Shown: positions 1 through 12,307 of the stretch, one piece after another
Position numbering within the stretch: position 1 is the first letter of the stretch
Layout: each line of letters opens with the position of its first letter
From: Rhea pennata
Lineage: Eukaryota > Chordata > Aves > Rheiformes > Rheidae
Assembly: GCF_028389875.1 (NCBI RefSeq)
Contig: NC_084663.1
Location: 12,042,666-12,106,665 of the forward strand
Direction of reading: 5' to 3'
Length of the DNA stretch: 64,000 nucleotides
The notes under the pieces: generated by a model
What the model was told of the DNA's origin: nothing
Database searches by the model: none
The model's input: only the letters and a program-made list of their open reading frames with translations
Position numbers and translations under genes: made by a program

Positions 1-1429
1 TGTTCATAAAAATATGAATAATCATGTTTTAAAAATCTGTTCATTCAGAGAGCATATGCTGTCCAGATACTTTATGTATGACTCATGATGAGCAGTAAGA
101 ACACAGCTGAAGATGTCAAGTTGAGTATACAAGGGTTAGGAAGTCACAGAAATAAGGTTAAAGCCCCACAACCTTAATTCAGTTTCCTTGTATATGTGCA
201 ATATTAGATAATTATAGAGTTCTACAATCTTTTTCCACAAGTATTCCAGATATGAGTGCTAAAAAAGCTCAGACTGACCTGGTTTTGTTTTATCGTAAAT
301 TCATTTCGGTTTAGACACAAGTTCTGCTTTTGCAGGTCACATTCTCACTGTATTTTTGAAGTCTGTTCACAGGAAGGAGGTTACAACTCTACTATATGGA
401 ACAAACCAGAATAATCTGTTGAAAATTTCATCTTCAAAATAATTCTTATTTTATAACTAACGATGCCCACTTGTCATGACAGTAACACAGGTATCCCAGC
501 CAGCACTATGTGTAGTTTATTTGCAGACTAGGACAGACAGAATCTGCATGGAGTTCAAGAATGAGTGCCTAAAAAGCCCTCTCCCTAACCAGAGTAGACC
601 AGACCAGACCAGAGAGCTCAATAGCCACCATGTGGGACCTGTTCCCTGTAAAAAGTGGCCATGCTTTTTCTTTTAAGCTTTGTTCACAGGAAACAGTGTT
701 TTAAACATTTATCCATGGTATATAAACGATGGAACAGAAGCAGTTCTTCACAGCAGGACCTGTGATTTCAGTTCAACATAAGACTAAGTAACTGATTTCC
801 AAAAAAACACATCCATTAAGGCTATTTATTATCAACAAAGACTTTTTTTTTTTTTACTTGTGTACAGTTAGAGTATAAATCATAGAGCATGTAAATGTTT
901 AAAAGTGCTGTCAGGCCAAGGGGAGGGCTAGCAAACGGCTGTTTGGTGGCAAGAGATTTACCTTGATCTTCTCAATTTGTTCTATAGCTGCCATTGAGAT
1001 GTACAAGACTTTGTTCAGATCCAGTAAACAGAAAGCTGCAATGCAAGCTTCTGCCATAGCTCCTGAAGACTTACAAGTGAATTTTTCCCCAGAGTTAATT
1101 TTTTTTTAGCAAAAACTCTAGCAAAATAGCAGAGGAAAAATGGGTAGAATGCTTAATTCTTTTATGCTTCAAGAGAAGGCCAAGTATCTGCTGTCCTCCA
1201 TATGTGTATGTGTGTGTGCATAGACAGTTAATATTTTACTCAGATATTTAGAAAGATACATAAAAGTTTTAAACACTCTACTTTATGATCAGTTCAGAGA
1301 TGTATACTGTAAATTATTTTCTTAAAATAAATTCATTCATATTTCCCATTATCTTATTGAGATGATCTCTGTGCTCAAATAAGGCCAAAATCTGGCCCTT
1401 CCCCTTACCTTTCAGCAAAAGAGAAATAA
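1..1429. other. intergenic, no gene recognised
   Basis: AT-rich DNA with a T-run near 841-855 and a short TG-rich tract near 1,203-1,219. No exon or RNA gene is seen. Confidence 0.6.
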
Positions 1430-1525
1430 AAATGAGGAGAGAGAAAAGTTAAGTGATTTGCCTAATGTCACATAAAAAACTGATAGCTGAATCAGGAATT
1501 GAACTTGCATTATCTCATTGCCTGA
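1430..1525 (-). mobile_element. MIR-like ancient SINE core remnant (minus orientation)
   Basis: AAAGTTAAGTGATTTGCCTA, then ATGTCACAT and AGCTGAATCAGGAATTGAAC, follows block by block the complement of the MIR core (GTTAAGTGACTTGCCCAAGGTCACA, then AGAGCTGGGATTCGAACC). It is divergent, as expected for an ancient copy. Confidence 0.65.
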
Positions 1526-4500
1526 GAGGTTTAGGCACAAATGCATTCACTTTCCCTATATTTCACTTTTTTCTCCATTCTTGTGTTTGACATTTCAAGC
1601 AGCACATTTCCACAGCCTTTCATTCTTAATCCTCAGAAGCTTTACAGAGTCACAATAACATTATATCAAATATCAGCCGTGTATGAAATAATAATAGTTG
1701 TGCTCACACAGAGTTCACAATTAGGTGAGAATATATGAGCACCATGTCTGATACTTAGCTAATTTCTGCTATTTGATGTAAATAGCAGAAAGTTTAAGAT
1801 CCTGTAAAAAGGATTCTTACTAAAGTAAAGCTTGCTGCTCAGACCAAACACATTTTTACAGTTGTTTCAGTATATCATATTTCCCCTTGACACAGTTGAT
1901 TTGTTCAAGACAGAGATCAATTTTAGGTCTTTCTCTCCTGAGGGGAATGCTACTTCTATTTGTTATGTATGTGTAATTGTAGTTTGCTTGCATTAGACTA
2001 TAGTTACAGTCTAGAACCCAGAATTCTGAAACCCTTTCAAGGATTTTTTTGTTGTTGGGTTTTAGTTTCTAATTTTTCATGCTTATTTGCTCTAAGCCAA
2101 ATAAACTCAGATAAAGCTTTCTGAAGCTATGTGTATGATTTAGGTTGAAATGGAAAAATATGTCAGCTTTATCAGAAGATTTTCTGAGATCTTACAACAA
2201 CACATGGCAAGCTGGTTTCTTTGCTGAATTCTTTCCCCCTCTTTTTAAAACGTAAATTATGTTGGTTTATTTTAATACAGGCTGACGAAGACCTTGTACT
2301 TTATATAGGGTACTTCATCTTTGCAATCTCAGAGCACTTTATAAATAGATAGCAGACACCAAAGAAGAAGAGTGTTCAAGTGCAGCAGTATCACATCATG
2401 GCTCTTACTAAAGTAGTAAATCATCTTTTACTTAAAGGGACCATCCTCTATATCTTTCTTTTTTTAATAGTTACTGTCTCTACCAATTTAATTCATATGT
2501 CATAGGAATAAGAGTAGGACTACATTACTCAGTCAATCCTTTGCACAGCAACAGAAAATGATTTGACTTGATTAAATCTTTTTACTGTAAAATTCCACTT
2601 TGGCAATTTTTTTAAATGAAAAAGAGCCACAAACTTTCTCTCTTTCCCTCCTAAAAACCCACCATCTTTCATTCTGAAATATGCACAAAGTAGCTTCATG
2701 ACCTACATAAGCTATAGGTCCAAACAGGATTTTCTGTGATATTTTCTCTACTTTTAGCTGTCAAGTTAAAGAAAACTCATACTTCTAGGTTTTTAACTTT
2801 ATCCCAGTCCAAGCAAAATCTAATATTCCTCAATAATAACTTTATGTATGATTATTATGCAAATGTTTTAACATTCAAAATATGCTTTACTGAATAACTC
2901 TCCTGCTGAAAAACAAACTCCCTTTGCTTTGGCTACACAATATTGTGCTGTAAAACAGCACACACCCATTAAAGCAGCTGCAAATAAATCCTCAAAGATG
3001 ATAAGATAGCAGGAGTTTTGATATGCACTTTGCAATTACTGTCATTGGAATGCAATCTAAGTAGCAGGATCAGCATCTTTTCTTGTACAAAGCTTCACTG
3101 ATTGTTTAGTATCCATAGGTAGCGAAGACTATGACCAGTCAAAAATATACCTGTCAAAATCAATATAAAATCTGCTTTTTGACTAAACCAAGATTTTTCT
3201 GCTTTAGAAAGTGACTGCTTCGCATAAATGTTTTTTTGGCATACTGCCTCACACATATAAAATAAAAATAATAGCCGGCACTATTAAGATTTGGAAATGG
3301 TGTAGTGCTTTGTGGGAACGGTAGTTTGTGTCTGGTACTACAGGGGCACAGAACATGCCAGTGGGATCATGACACAAAAAGCAGCATACCAAGGAGCTGA
3401 AAATGTGTCACACTGTGGGAGGTATGGGCCGATGAGTCGGGGGAAGTTTCATGAAAAAATATGATCATGAGCTGCACTTAACTCTCAGAGGACCATACTG
3501 CATTTTCTAATCAAGATTTCTCACTTTTAATCAAAATGATGTTGTTGTGTTTTTATGGCTGAAAGGTCAATCATCTGCGGAATTTTCTTATATTTCTCTT
3601 CATGTTTTCTACATACAAAAGAAGAGGAAATGCTAGATGGAACTAACTGGAATGTGCTTCTTTTTATCTTCGGCGCAAAATAATTTTATCAGAATTATCA
3701 AATTTCCCTGAAATTTCCCCTCCATTTCAAAGAGCTTTGTGCTCAGCAGCTGGCTCTCCAAAGCACAGGTTGCAGAGCAGCTACATGATTTGCTGGACAT
3801 CTTTACTCCTCTAGATTTATTCTGCTTGCTAGGTTATGGTGCATTTCAAGTCACTATTTTTAAATTTTTCATTAAAATCATCTAACTCCAAAGATTAAGG
3901 AAAGAGATTTTAAAGATATCTGAGTAAATTTAGCCTCAAATCACAGCTCTATCCAAGAGAATAAATATTTGCGGCCACATGTATACAGTGCGTAATCCCA
4001 GAATCTGTTTGCCAAGCCTGAATGGCAGCTGCTCTGTGCCTGGCCCCTTTGCTAGTAGCCAGCTAGGGCTGTCTCAGAGCAAACATTTGAGGCTTGGCCG
4101 GGATATGCCGCTTTTCCTGCACCTCCTGGATGGTGTGTTTGCCGTGAACGAGTCCTTGGAACATCAGAGTAGCACACAAACGGCTAGGGATAGGCTGTCA
4201 TTCTGCATCTATGCAAGATCCAGCTACTACTTCCTGAGATGGTTGAGAAATTACATATTTTTTTGTGCTAGATCACTTTGTCCATCTGACGTATCTGGTT
4301 ACTAATTCTATTACGAAGACAAACAGAACTGGTCACATTGACGGCTATTCTATTAACTATTAAAAGCGAGGAACACAAATATACAAGATAAGAGAACAAA
4401 AGAGGAAAGAGCAAGAAATAAATTATAGCAAGGATACTATACTGTTTTTTTTTAACAGCAATCTCAATTTTTTAATAAAATACAGGAAGAAATGTGTGGT

Positions 4501-7493
4501 CCTGAGCTCTCAATAGAGGCACTTATGAAAAGCTAGGTAAAGAGTCTCAAGTTTATCTGAAAACACTTCAGGAATAGTCATCATTTAAATCCAATCAATC
4601 CCTGCCTTCTAAATAATACAAGTTAATGATCTGGTCCATATCTAGATATATAGGAATACATGTATGTCTCACATAGCACTATATGGGTTGGCAAATGTTT
4701 TTTTTTTTTTTTATGACCCTATAACATATACATTATAATCAAAAGACACTTCATAGTTTACAATGATAAACTAAATGACAGGAAATTTGCCAGTGGAAAT
4801 CCTGAACCATCTTTTAGTGCAATAGAGTGCATAACTATGTTTCAATAATAAAACTAACTACATCCTGCTGTAGAATAGTTTATTGACACACACACTTTAG
4901 CACCATTTACATTAAAAATCAATTAGCAAAATCAGAAGATTTGTAAAGAAAATATGAAAGATAAGCTCTTTCAAGCCTTAGTAGAGGCACTATCTTTCAG
5001 ATATCACATTATCTTATAGGTCTTTATACAGACGTAATCCACAGGTGGTAACCCACTAAGAGAAACAGAGCTTCATAAATTCATTTAGAGGATAAATTGT
5101 TCCTTAAATAAGAAAAAAAAATTCTGAGTAAAAGCATCAGTTCCAGAATTCAAAGAGGTTTTTAAATAAGGGTATGTTTATCCTATTTGGGGAGCCCAAA
5201 AGAGAAATTTCTGAACTACCTGTCAGTAGGCTGATAGATCTTTGCAGCACAGTGCAACAAAGGTCGCAAAAGAAGTTTAGTTATATTGACAAGGAGTTGC
5301 ACAGGCGCTAATAAGCCCGGTCCTGCAGCGGGGCTAACACCGAGTTCCGGAGCTAGCTCGGTCACAGGAACTTGGGGGTGTTTGCAGAAAACAGCATTGT
5401 ATGAAACCAGCAGACCTTAAGCACTAAAGATTCTGTTATTTTTAGTTATGTTGGCTGACCTTACTTACAAGACTATTGCATGCATTAATAACTTTGCCAA
5501 ATATTACCAAAACCAACAAAAGTATCATGAGGGATTTCCCATGATGAGGGTCCATTTACTCATCTTAAAACATAGTTAAATTTAGGACACTAGACTTTAC
5601 CCTCAAAAATTCAGCGTATAGATGAAAAAATAAACCTAAAAAGCTATCGAGTTAAGTAAGAATAGGATGAAAATACTAACCTTCAGCTGCATCCCACTCA
5701 CCTAATCTAAGCAACCATCCCACTCAAATCAGTGGTTGAGTTCGAGGGTGGGAGACCAAAGGAACTGTGTCTCAAACCATGTTGGGATAGAAAAAATACA
5801 GGATTGAAAGCACTGGGGCTTTGCTTTTAGGGCCTCGTTGAAGCAATTGCTTTGTTTTTCAGTGGTATGTCCCATCGTCGGCTTCACTTGAGACTTGAAG
5901 TCTGACCAATACTAAATCCTCCTATTTTATTCAGCCCTCTTCATTTTTTTATTATTTTGTTTGCAGTTAACTTTAACATGGAGGATCCTAAAAGGCCCAT
6001 CAAAAAAATAATCTTGTAACACTTGATGTGTCTGGAAAGAACAGTTTGCAGAAACATGTGATAAGGAATAGAGCAAAAAGTAGAAGTGTCAAAGAGAAGA
6101 AAGAGGGAGACAGGAAAGCAGAGAGGCAGAAACTTATTCAGGAGCAGTCACTAAGCTCTCGGTCAGGATACCTGGGTTGAGATGTGGAATTGGTTTCATC
6201 TGCATCATTCAGGGAAAAAAAACAACAAAACAAAAAAAAACAACAAAAAAACAGGCATCTTTCCCATTAAGCTCTACTTAGAAGACATTCTCAGGTTTCA
6301 TTTAAGTATTAGTCTTTATTTTATTTAACTGAAACTTAATATCATTAATTCTAGAAGGGAAAACAAAAATAAAACAAAAAAAAGCAAGAATGCTTTGCTT
6401 GATGCTTTGCTTGTAAAAGTCTTGTGATTTTAAGCCAGATAATTTTATTTTTTTTTATTATTTGTGTTAACTGTATCAGGATGGGACGATATGAGGACAA
6501 CTCTCATGTTGAACCACTGTATATACTACCATACGCAGCAAATTTTACATTATTTCAGTGAAACTAGCCCTGTCAATTGAAAGGATTAACATTCTGCAGA
6601 CAAATTTAACTGGGACCACTGCTCAAGTTTCAGACTGCAAATAAGAGCAAGAGCAAATCTGTGATTTTTAGTTTCATTGCACAAAATTTCCATAATTCTA
6701 TTTTGAGGTAAAATGTTCTTAATGTGCTCCCCACCTCCAGGAAGATCTGGAGCCTTGAATTTATATACTAATAGCTTAGGAAGGCAAAGAGTTCAAAAAG
6801 AAAGCTTTTATTTTTGTGACAGGAGCTTCTTGCAAGCAGTTGAAGTACTCAGAGTGTTCCTTTGTAGTTTCTAGAGCCTAGTCTCCAGCATGCAGAATTG
6901 GAACTCAAGTCCTCTCAAAGTAGGCCTGTTATTATTGTTGTTTTTATTATTTTTACATATTCAGTTAAATTCTCAATTGGCAACAGGCCAAATCTAGTCA
7001 TACTAATCTAGCAAACTAGCAAAAGAGTCTAAAGCAGGTATTTCACATATAATAAGAAAATATAGCAAAATTTTCCCTTAGTCCGAATGAGAACAGCTCG
7101 AAGCTCCATCATCTGTCAACAGGCACCCCAGGGGAACTAAAGAGCAGCAGGTGCGTTTTGGCCATTAGACCTCTGTGTAAAATTCAAGGAACACTGACCT
7201 GCAGGCTTACAAAGTATGCTTGCCAAAAACAGTTTGAAGTCTTGCAGTTTGTCAGTCTGTGATCATGCTTGCGCTGAGAATCTGACATATTTTTAGCTTT
7301 ATTTTTTTTATCATTATTTTTCACCTGTGGGCAGACTGGCAAGTATGTACATACTAATAGCATACTAGTTTTAAAAGGCTAAATTTTTGCTAACTTTCCA
7401 CCTTGTTTTTTTTGAAAATTCTGGAAAGCATCTGTCATTCAAAGTCCTAAGAAATAAAATAAATTCTATCTGAAATTATTTTAACCATCAGTT
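1526..7493. other. intergenic, no gene recognised
   Basis: AT-rich DNA. It contains an inverted-repeat cluster at 2,936-2,961, a small CpG pocket at about 5,303-5,365 and an A-rich CAACAAAA tract at 6,216-6,252. A 70-bp patch at 2,283-2,352 (ending CTCAGAGCACTTTATAAA) looks like another degraded ancient retroposon, but I cannot name it. The 108-codon frame at 3,979-4,305 matches nothing I know. Confidence 0.6.
2936..2961. repeat. overlapping palindrome and hairpin
   Basis: CACAATATTGTG (2,936-2,947) is a perfect 12-bp palindrome. It overlaps GTGCTGTAAAACAGCAC (2,945-2,961), a perfect 7-bp inverted repeat around AAA. Confidence 0.8.
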
Positions 7494-7518
7494 AAAAAAA
7501 AAAAAAAAAAAAAAAAAA
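7494..7518. repeat. A25 homopolymer with GAAA-rich continuation
   Basis: Twenty-five A followed by GAAAAGAAAGAAA, about 150 bp before the CR1 copy. Confidence 0.9.
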
Positions 7519-7668
7519 GAAAAGAAAGAAATTAAGAGTATGTGTTGACTAAAGAATGTGACCCAAATCTATTAGAATGAAGTGAGACTAGTGTAAGTCA
7601 TTGACAAAGAGACAATTATACTGTGTAGACAGGACTTTATTTAAGTCCCCGATCTTGGACATTTTGAC

Positions 7669-7832
7669 AGAATCACAGAATCACAGAATCACAGAATGGT
7701 TGGTCAGAAGGGACCTCTGGAGATCATCTAGTCCAACCTCCCTGCTCAAGCAGGGTCACCTAGAGCATGTTAGACAGGGTTGCGTCCAGGCAGGTTTTGA
7801 ATATCTCTAGAGAAGGAGACTCCATTACAAGC
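7669..7832 (-). mobile_element. CR1 LINE 3' fragment (minus orientation)
   Basis: The plus strand begins with three to four CACAGAAT units (7,669-7,699), the complement of the CR1 8-bp tail. CAGAAGGGACCTCTGGAGAT, CATCTAGTCCAACCTCCCTG and the complement of the GGAGTCTCCTTCTCTAGAGA block follow. It is 5'-truncated at about 160 bp. A chance 69-codon plus-strand frame covers it. Confidence 0.93.
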
Positions 7833-10800
7833 TCTCAAGCCATGCTTTCATCTAGTGGAACTGGATTGCATCATTCAAGACCCAGAGAAAAAGAGACAGA
7901 GAAAATATCATTGTTTTCATAATGCCTTTTACGCTCAAGCACAGGCTGTGGCTTTAGCTAAGTCTGCTGTGAATATTTTCCAGATCTTTTTCTTGTAAGA
8001 CGAGCTGCCCTGTGAGGGATCTTGTTGATCAAAAAAACAATAAGCAGTTATCTCCCAGCAAGGGTTCAATCAGCTCAGAAATTCATAGCTGGTTTAAAAG
8101 GAAGAGGACGTACAAGCAGGAGGTGTTTAGTGCAGTAAAAACTGTGCACAGATGAATGAGACTGGATGAAATGTAAGAGATGAATGAATGACACAGAGAA
8201 TTAGAATTCATTTTACTGATCACAGTCAAAGCAGGGCACCCTGAATAAACCAGAGAAGCCAACTCAGTTCTCCTGGGGGTTGCACGCTTGCCGTGTTTTG
8301 TAGGATTCCCTACCTGTGAACACCGTAAAATTCAGGATAGTCTTCAATCACATATCATAATTTTAAAAATATATCTGTTCCTTTTTTCTCTTGTAGAAAA
8401 AGAATAATTGAGTCTTGTGGACCTGTGACAAATTGACTTTATCAGCAGCTCATCTGGAAAGGATTAGAGCACAAAAATGGAAAATAAAGTAATATAGGAT
8501 GTCAGACACAGCACGGTTGACCTAGTACACCAACTAAGTAGTATGTCATTTATGGAGGAGGAGTTGTTACTTTATTAATTAAAACTGGCCATAAAATAAA
8601 CATTCTATTGATTAACAAGGAAGGCATCAGAACAAAAGACAGTTTTAGATTTTAGCTGTGCATTTTTGGGGCTATGCAGTAGGAGGGTGACATTCAACAG
8701 CAGTCTCTGAGAACATAGACCTCAGAGAAAACAAGTAAGTACACTGAAATGTATTTGAAAGATACTAATGACAGAACTGTTTGTTTGCATACCAAAGTCA
8801 GAGCATTTCATCTAGTAGTTCCTGCAGGTGGTGTGTAGATCCTGAAGACATAAAAAAGGGCATGACAGCTATGGCTCTAGGTATAAACAACACACGCAGG
8901 TTCAAACTTTCTGTTCAATAGTGAAAAATACTGAAATATTCCCAAACCCTAAAACTGGCTATTCTGTTTTAGGACCATTGTGACAGTTGGTGTTATATTT
9001 TATAATTTTATTATCATGAATATACCAACAGAATCAATCATAATAACACACCTTGTTGTTAGAAAACTGTCACTGAAGTAAAGAATGGGAAGATACTTGC
9101 TTTGTCAGGGATGCAGGGTGCTACCACTTTTAGTTTATTAGGTGTGGTGAATGAAAATGTAATTCTCTCTTCTATCCTTAATGCCTCATCAGTGTGCATG
9201 CTCATGATTAAGAGATCTGGAATGAAGTGCGTCACTTCTTTTACAGAGATACAGTTATTATGAATGATTATGTTAGTATATTGGACATAGTAGATTTGGG
9301 ACACAAATCATGCAAAATATTTCACTGCTTTGATTAAAAAAGTGTTCCATATTGCCTTGCTGCATAAAAATAAACAGACCAATCAAACAGTAAAGAACGT
9401 CTTAGTGTTAGTAGTAAGGCAGTGGTTTGCTAACTAGAGTTTCTGTACCTCTACAAAACCATGCCAATGAGTCTGAAAGATGACTGAGGACAGCAAGATT
9501 ATACATGCTTACACAGGGTCTTATATAAGAAGTATCTAACATCTCACTGGAAAACCCTTAGCTTGAAAAAGGTAGGAAAAAAACAGTGATAAGAAATATA
9601 GAATTAAGAGAATGCAGTTCTAAAACAAGTCTGGCCTTTACACTATATTCTGAGTCTCTTAGAAAATTAATGCATTTATACAAGCAAAGGTATCTATCTT
9701 AATAAGTTAAGAAAATGTTTAAGTTTCATCCAGAATTTGGCAGTAGTTGTTGCTACTCACTTTGGCTGGACCCACTGGCAGTGGAACTTCAACAAGGAAT
9801 AAATAATAATCTGGAATTGAGGTGTTTAAGGCTGAACTCAGCTATTCAAAACTTGACATATCTTTATTTTTTAGTCTGTGCATAATAAACTCAAAAAACT
9901 ATCAGATTAGACTTGTAGCATTTTACAGTAGGGCAAATGACTGCCAAAAAATCAGAGCAAAAGAAAAACAGATTTTTAATGATAACAGATAATGATGATA
10001 ATGATTCATTTAGTACTAAATTTTCCCTGGCTTTTTAACTCTTTGACATGCTTCCTACTTCTACCAAAGTACTAATGAATAACCCCCTCCACAGCCATGC
10101 ATGGTCTTCTGAGCATCGAGTGAAAGAAACCAGAATGAAACAAGCAGAAGAAAAAAGGTTGGAAGAGAAAGGAAAAGGAGAGTGGAAAAAAGACTAGTAG
10201 AGAGTTGAAAGAAGAATTACAGCATTTGAATCATGTCAGAACTGTGTTAGGCTGTTAGGAACAAATAAAGGATAATGTCTTCAAATAACTACTAATTATA
10301 TGCCTCTGTGAAAGATAGAAATCAGTGTGAAGATTCTCTCAGTGTTTCATAGGCCTTGGTACTTAATCCCTCCGCCAGGTGAACTTGAAGTAGACCATGA
10401 GTAACTGATATGTTTCCATTAAAAAAGATACATTGTATAAATCATATTTCTTTGATATGCAATAGCAGAAATTGAAGAGATCAAATGACTAGGATGCAGA
10501 CATAATATCATGGGTTCAATAGACAGAGCAGAGAACGAGTGTCTGGAGATCTGTTTTGGATTATTTGTCTGCTTTATTAGAGATGTTCTGTGAATCTTTA
10601 CTATTCCCTGGGGACATTAATTTTAATGGAGATGTTTATAGAATTAAAGGAAACTATTTGCTACATGCAAAATGTAATTCTATTCAGATAAGCACAGGAG
10701 CGTGGTTGCATCTCTGCTGAACTCTACAGTGGTGTCCTCTGCAAACACCTCAGGCTGTAGAAGAAGTTTGCATTGCCATACTGCACTACAAGGCAACACA

Positions 10801-11255
10801 GAAAGGCATATAGTCACAGATAACTTTCCAGATTGTTAACTATCAGGAATCATTGCACCATTTTTATGCCATGTTACATTAAGATTATGTAGAAAATGTC
10901 TAGTATTGCCTTATTGACATCAATAGAAAAAGCAATGCATCGTATATGCAGGATTTCATCTTTTTCATTTCTTTTTAGTTTTACTTTCACCTGCTGGGTT
11001 CCAACCACAGTCCAGCTCCAGATCTATGAAGTATGCAAGATACTTTCAGAATGCTGTGCTTCATTTCAGCAATTCTAACTCACAGTGGATCATAGATGAA
11101 TATGTATCCTGCTAGCTTTTTAGTTCAGCATTCATGATGAGTGCAACATACAATTTTGTGATCAGCATGCACAGGGAGTAGATGGACTGACATACCAAGA
11201 TAGCTACTTCAGAATAGGCAATGAAATTAAAAGCCCAGAAAGTCATATGGTGGGG
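7833..11255. other. intergenic, no gene recognised
   Basis: AT-rich DNA with no exon, RNA gene or named repeat that I can support. Confidence 0.6.
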
Positions 11256-11289
11256 AAAAAAAAAAAAAAAAAAAAAGGGGGGGGGGGGG
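11256..11289. repeat. A21 followed by G13 compound homopolymer
   Basis: Four G (11,252-11,255), then 21 A and 13 G back to back. An unusual compound tract. Confidence 0.92.
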
Positions 11290-12257
11290 CTCTATTTAAG
11301 GCTATCCAACTGCACCCATTAATCATATCTTTTTTGTTTTCCTTCCAAAAGTAAAGAAAAAGTCAATCAGTCAGCAGTCAACTACCTGTCTCTGTGACCA
11401 GAACAGAGCTGGCTAAAAAAATTAACCTGATCAAAAGTAAGCACACTGACTGTAAGAACCCTGGTACCTTGATAACTGCTTGGGTAAGGAGAACATGTGG
11501 AGGCTGGCCAACCTCTAAATGAAATGTGACCTTCAGATGGATTAATTGACGGTGCTGCTATACTTTCAGGTTTTCTATCCCCAAACACACTCTCTAATAA
11601 AAGAAGTTTGTGCTGTCTTGTTCACGGGCTCCAGTCTTAATCAGCCTCAACTGCCAGTTCTCACAGTGAGCAGAAGGAATTTATGATGTTGCTTTATTTC
11701 TTGCAATCACACGTTCTGAGAGATAGTGCCAGCAAAGAGAGAGGATGGCTCTGTGCCTACTTTAAAGCCAACTCTCACCTTGTGACTGACATAACTCTCC
11801 TTTAAATCAAAATTCATTTAATTTTTTTTTTTTTGCACATAAAACAAAGAGCTGAAATCAGCTTATTTTTGGTGTATTTCAGAATAAGAAATGCATACAT
11901 ATTTAAAATAGGAATTTTGAATATGCAAAAATGAAAATTAAAGATTTTAAAAGCAAGTCTAAATAAAAAAAGATACTGAAAATCATCTCTGACTAGCACT
12001 ACCTCAAGTTTCTACATCTCCTATAGTCTCCTATAGTAAGAATGTGAGACTCACAAGTTGCATAGAAGTTTTATCATCTCTTGCAAGGAAATTTCTACTC
12101 GGTTATTAGAACAAGTATATGATGATCTACTCTGAGACCGTGGCACCTTACAGATATTAAGGTAAAACTCGTTACCAAAGTGAAAGCTAACAGGAAGTGT
12201 ATCTGCTGTGTTTCATGGATACCAATAACAGTATCTCTGGTCTCTTTTGTGAAAAAA

Positions 12258-12261
<4 letters not shown>

Positions 12262-12303
<42 letters not shown>
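12262..12303. repeat. T42 homopolymer
   Basis: Forty-two consecutive T, the longest homopolymer in the window. No adjacent SINE or LINE body on the plus-strand 3' side is recognised that would explain it as a retroposon tail. Confidence 0.93.

Positions 12304-12307
<4 letters not shown>

Noticed and set aside
3426..3458. Hammerhead-ribozyme-like string (GATGAGTC followed by a G-rich loop and GTTTC).
   Set aside because: The invariant core is wrong: CCGATGA instead of CTGATGA, and GAAG instead of GAAA. No stems I or III can be formed around it.
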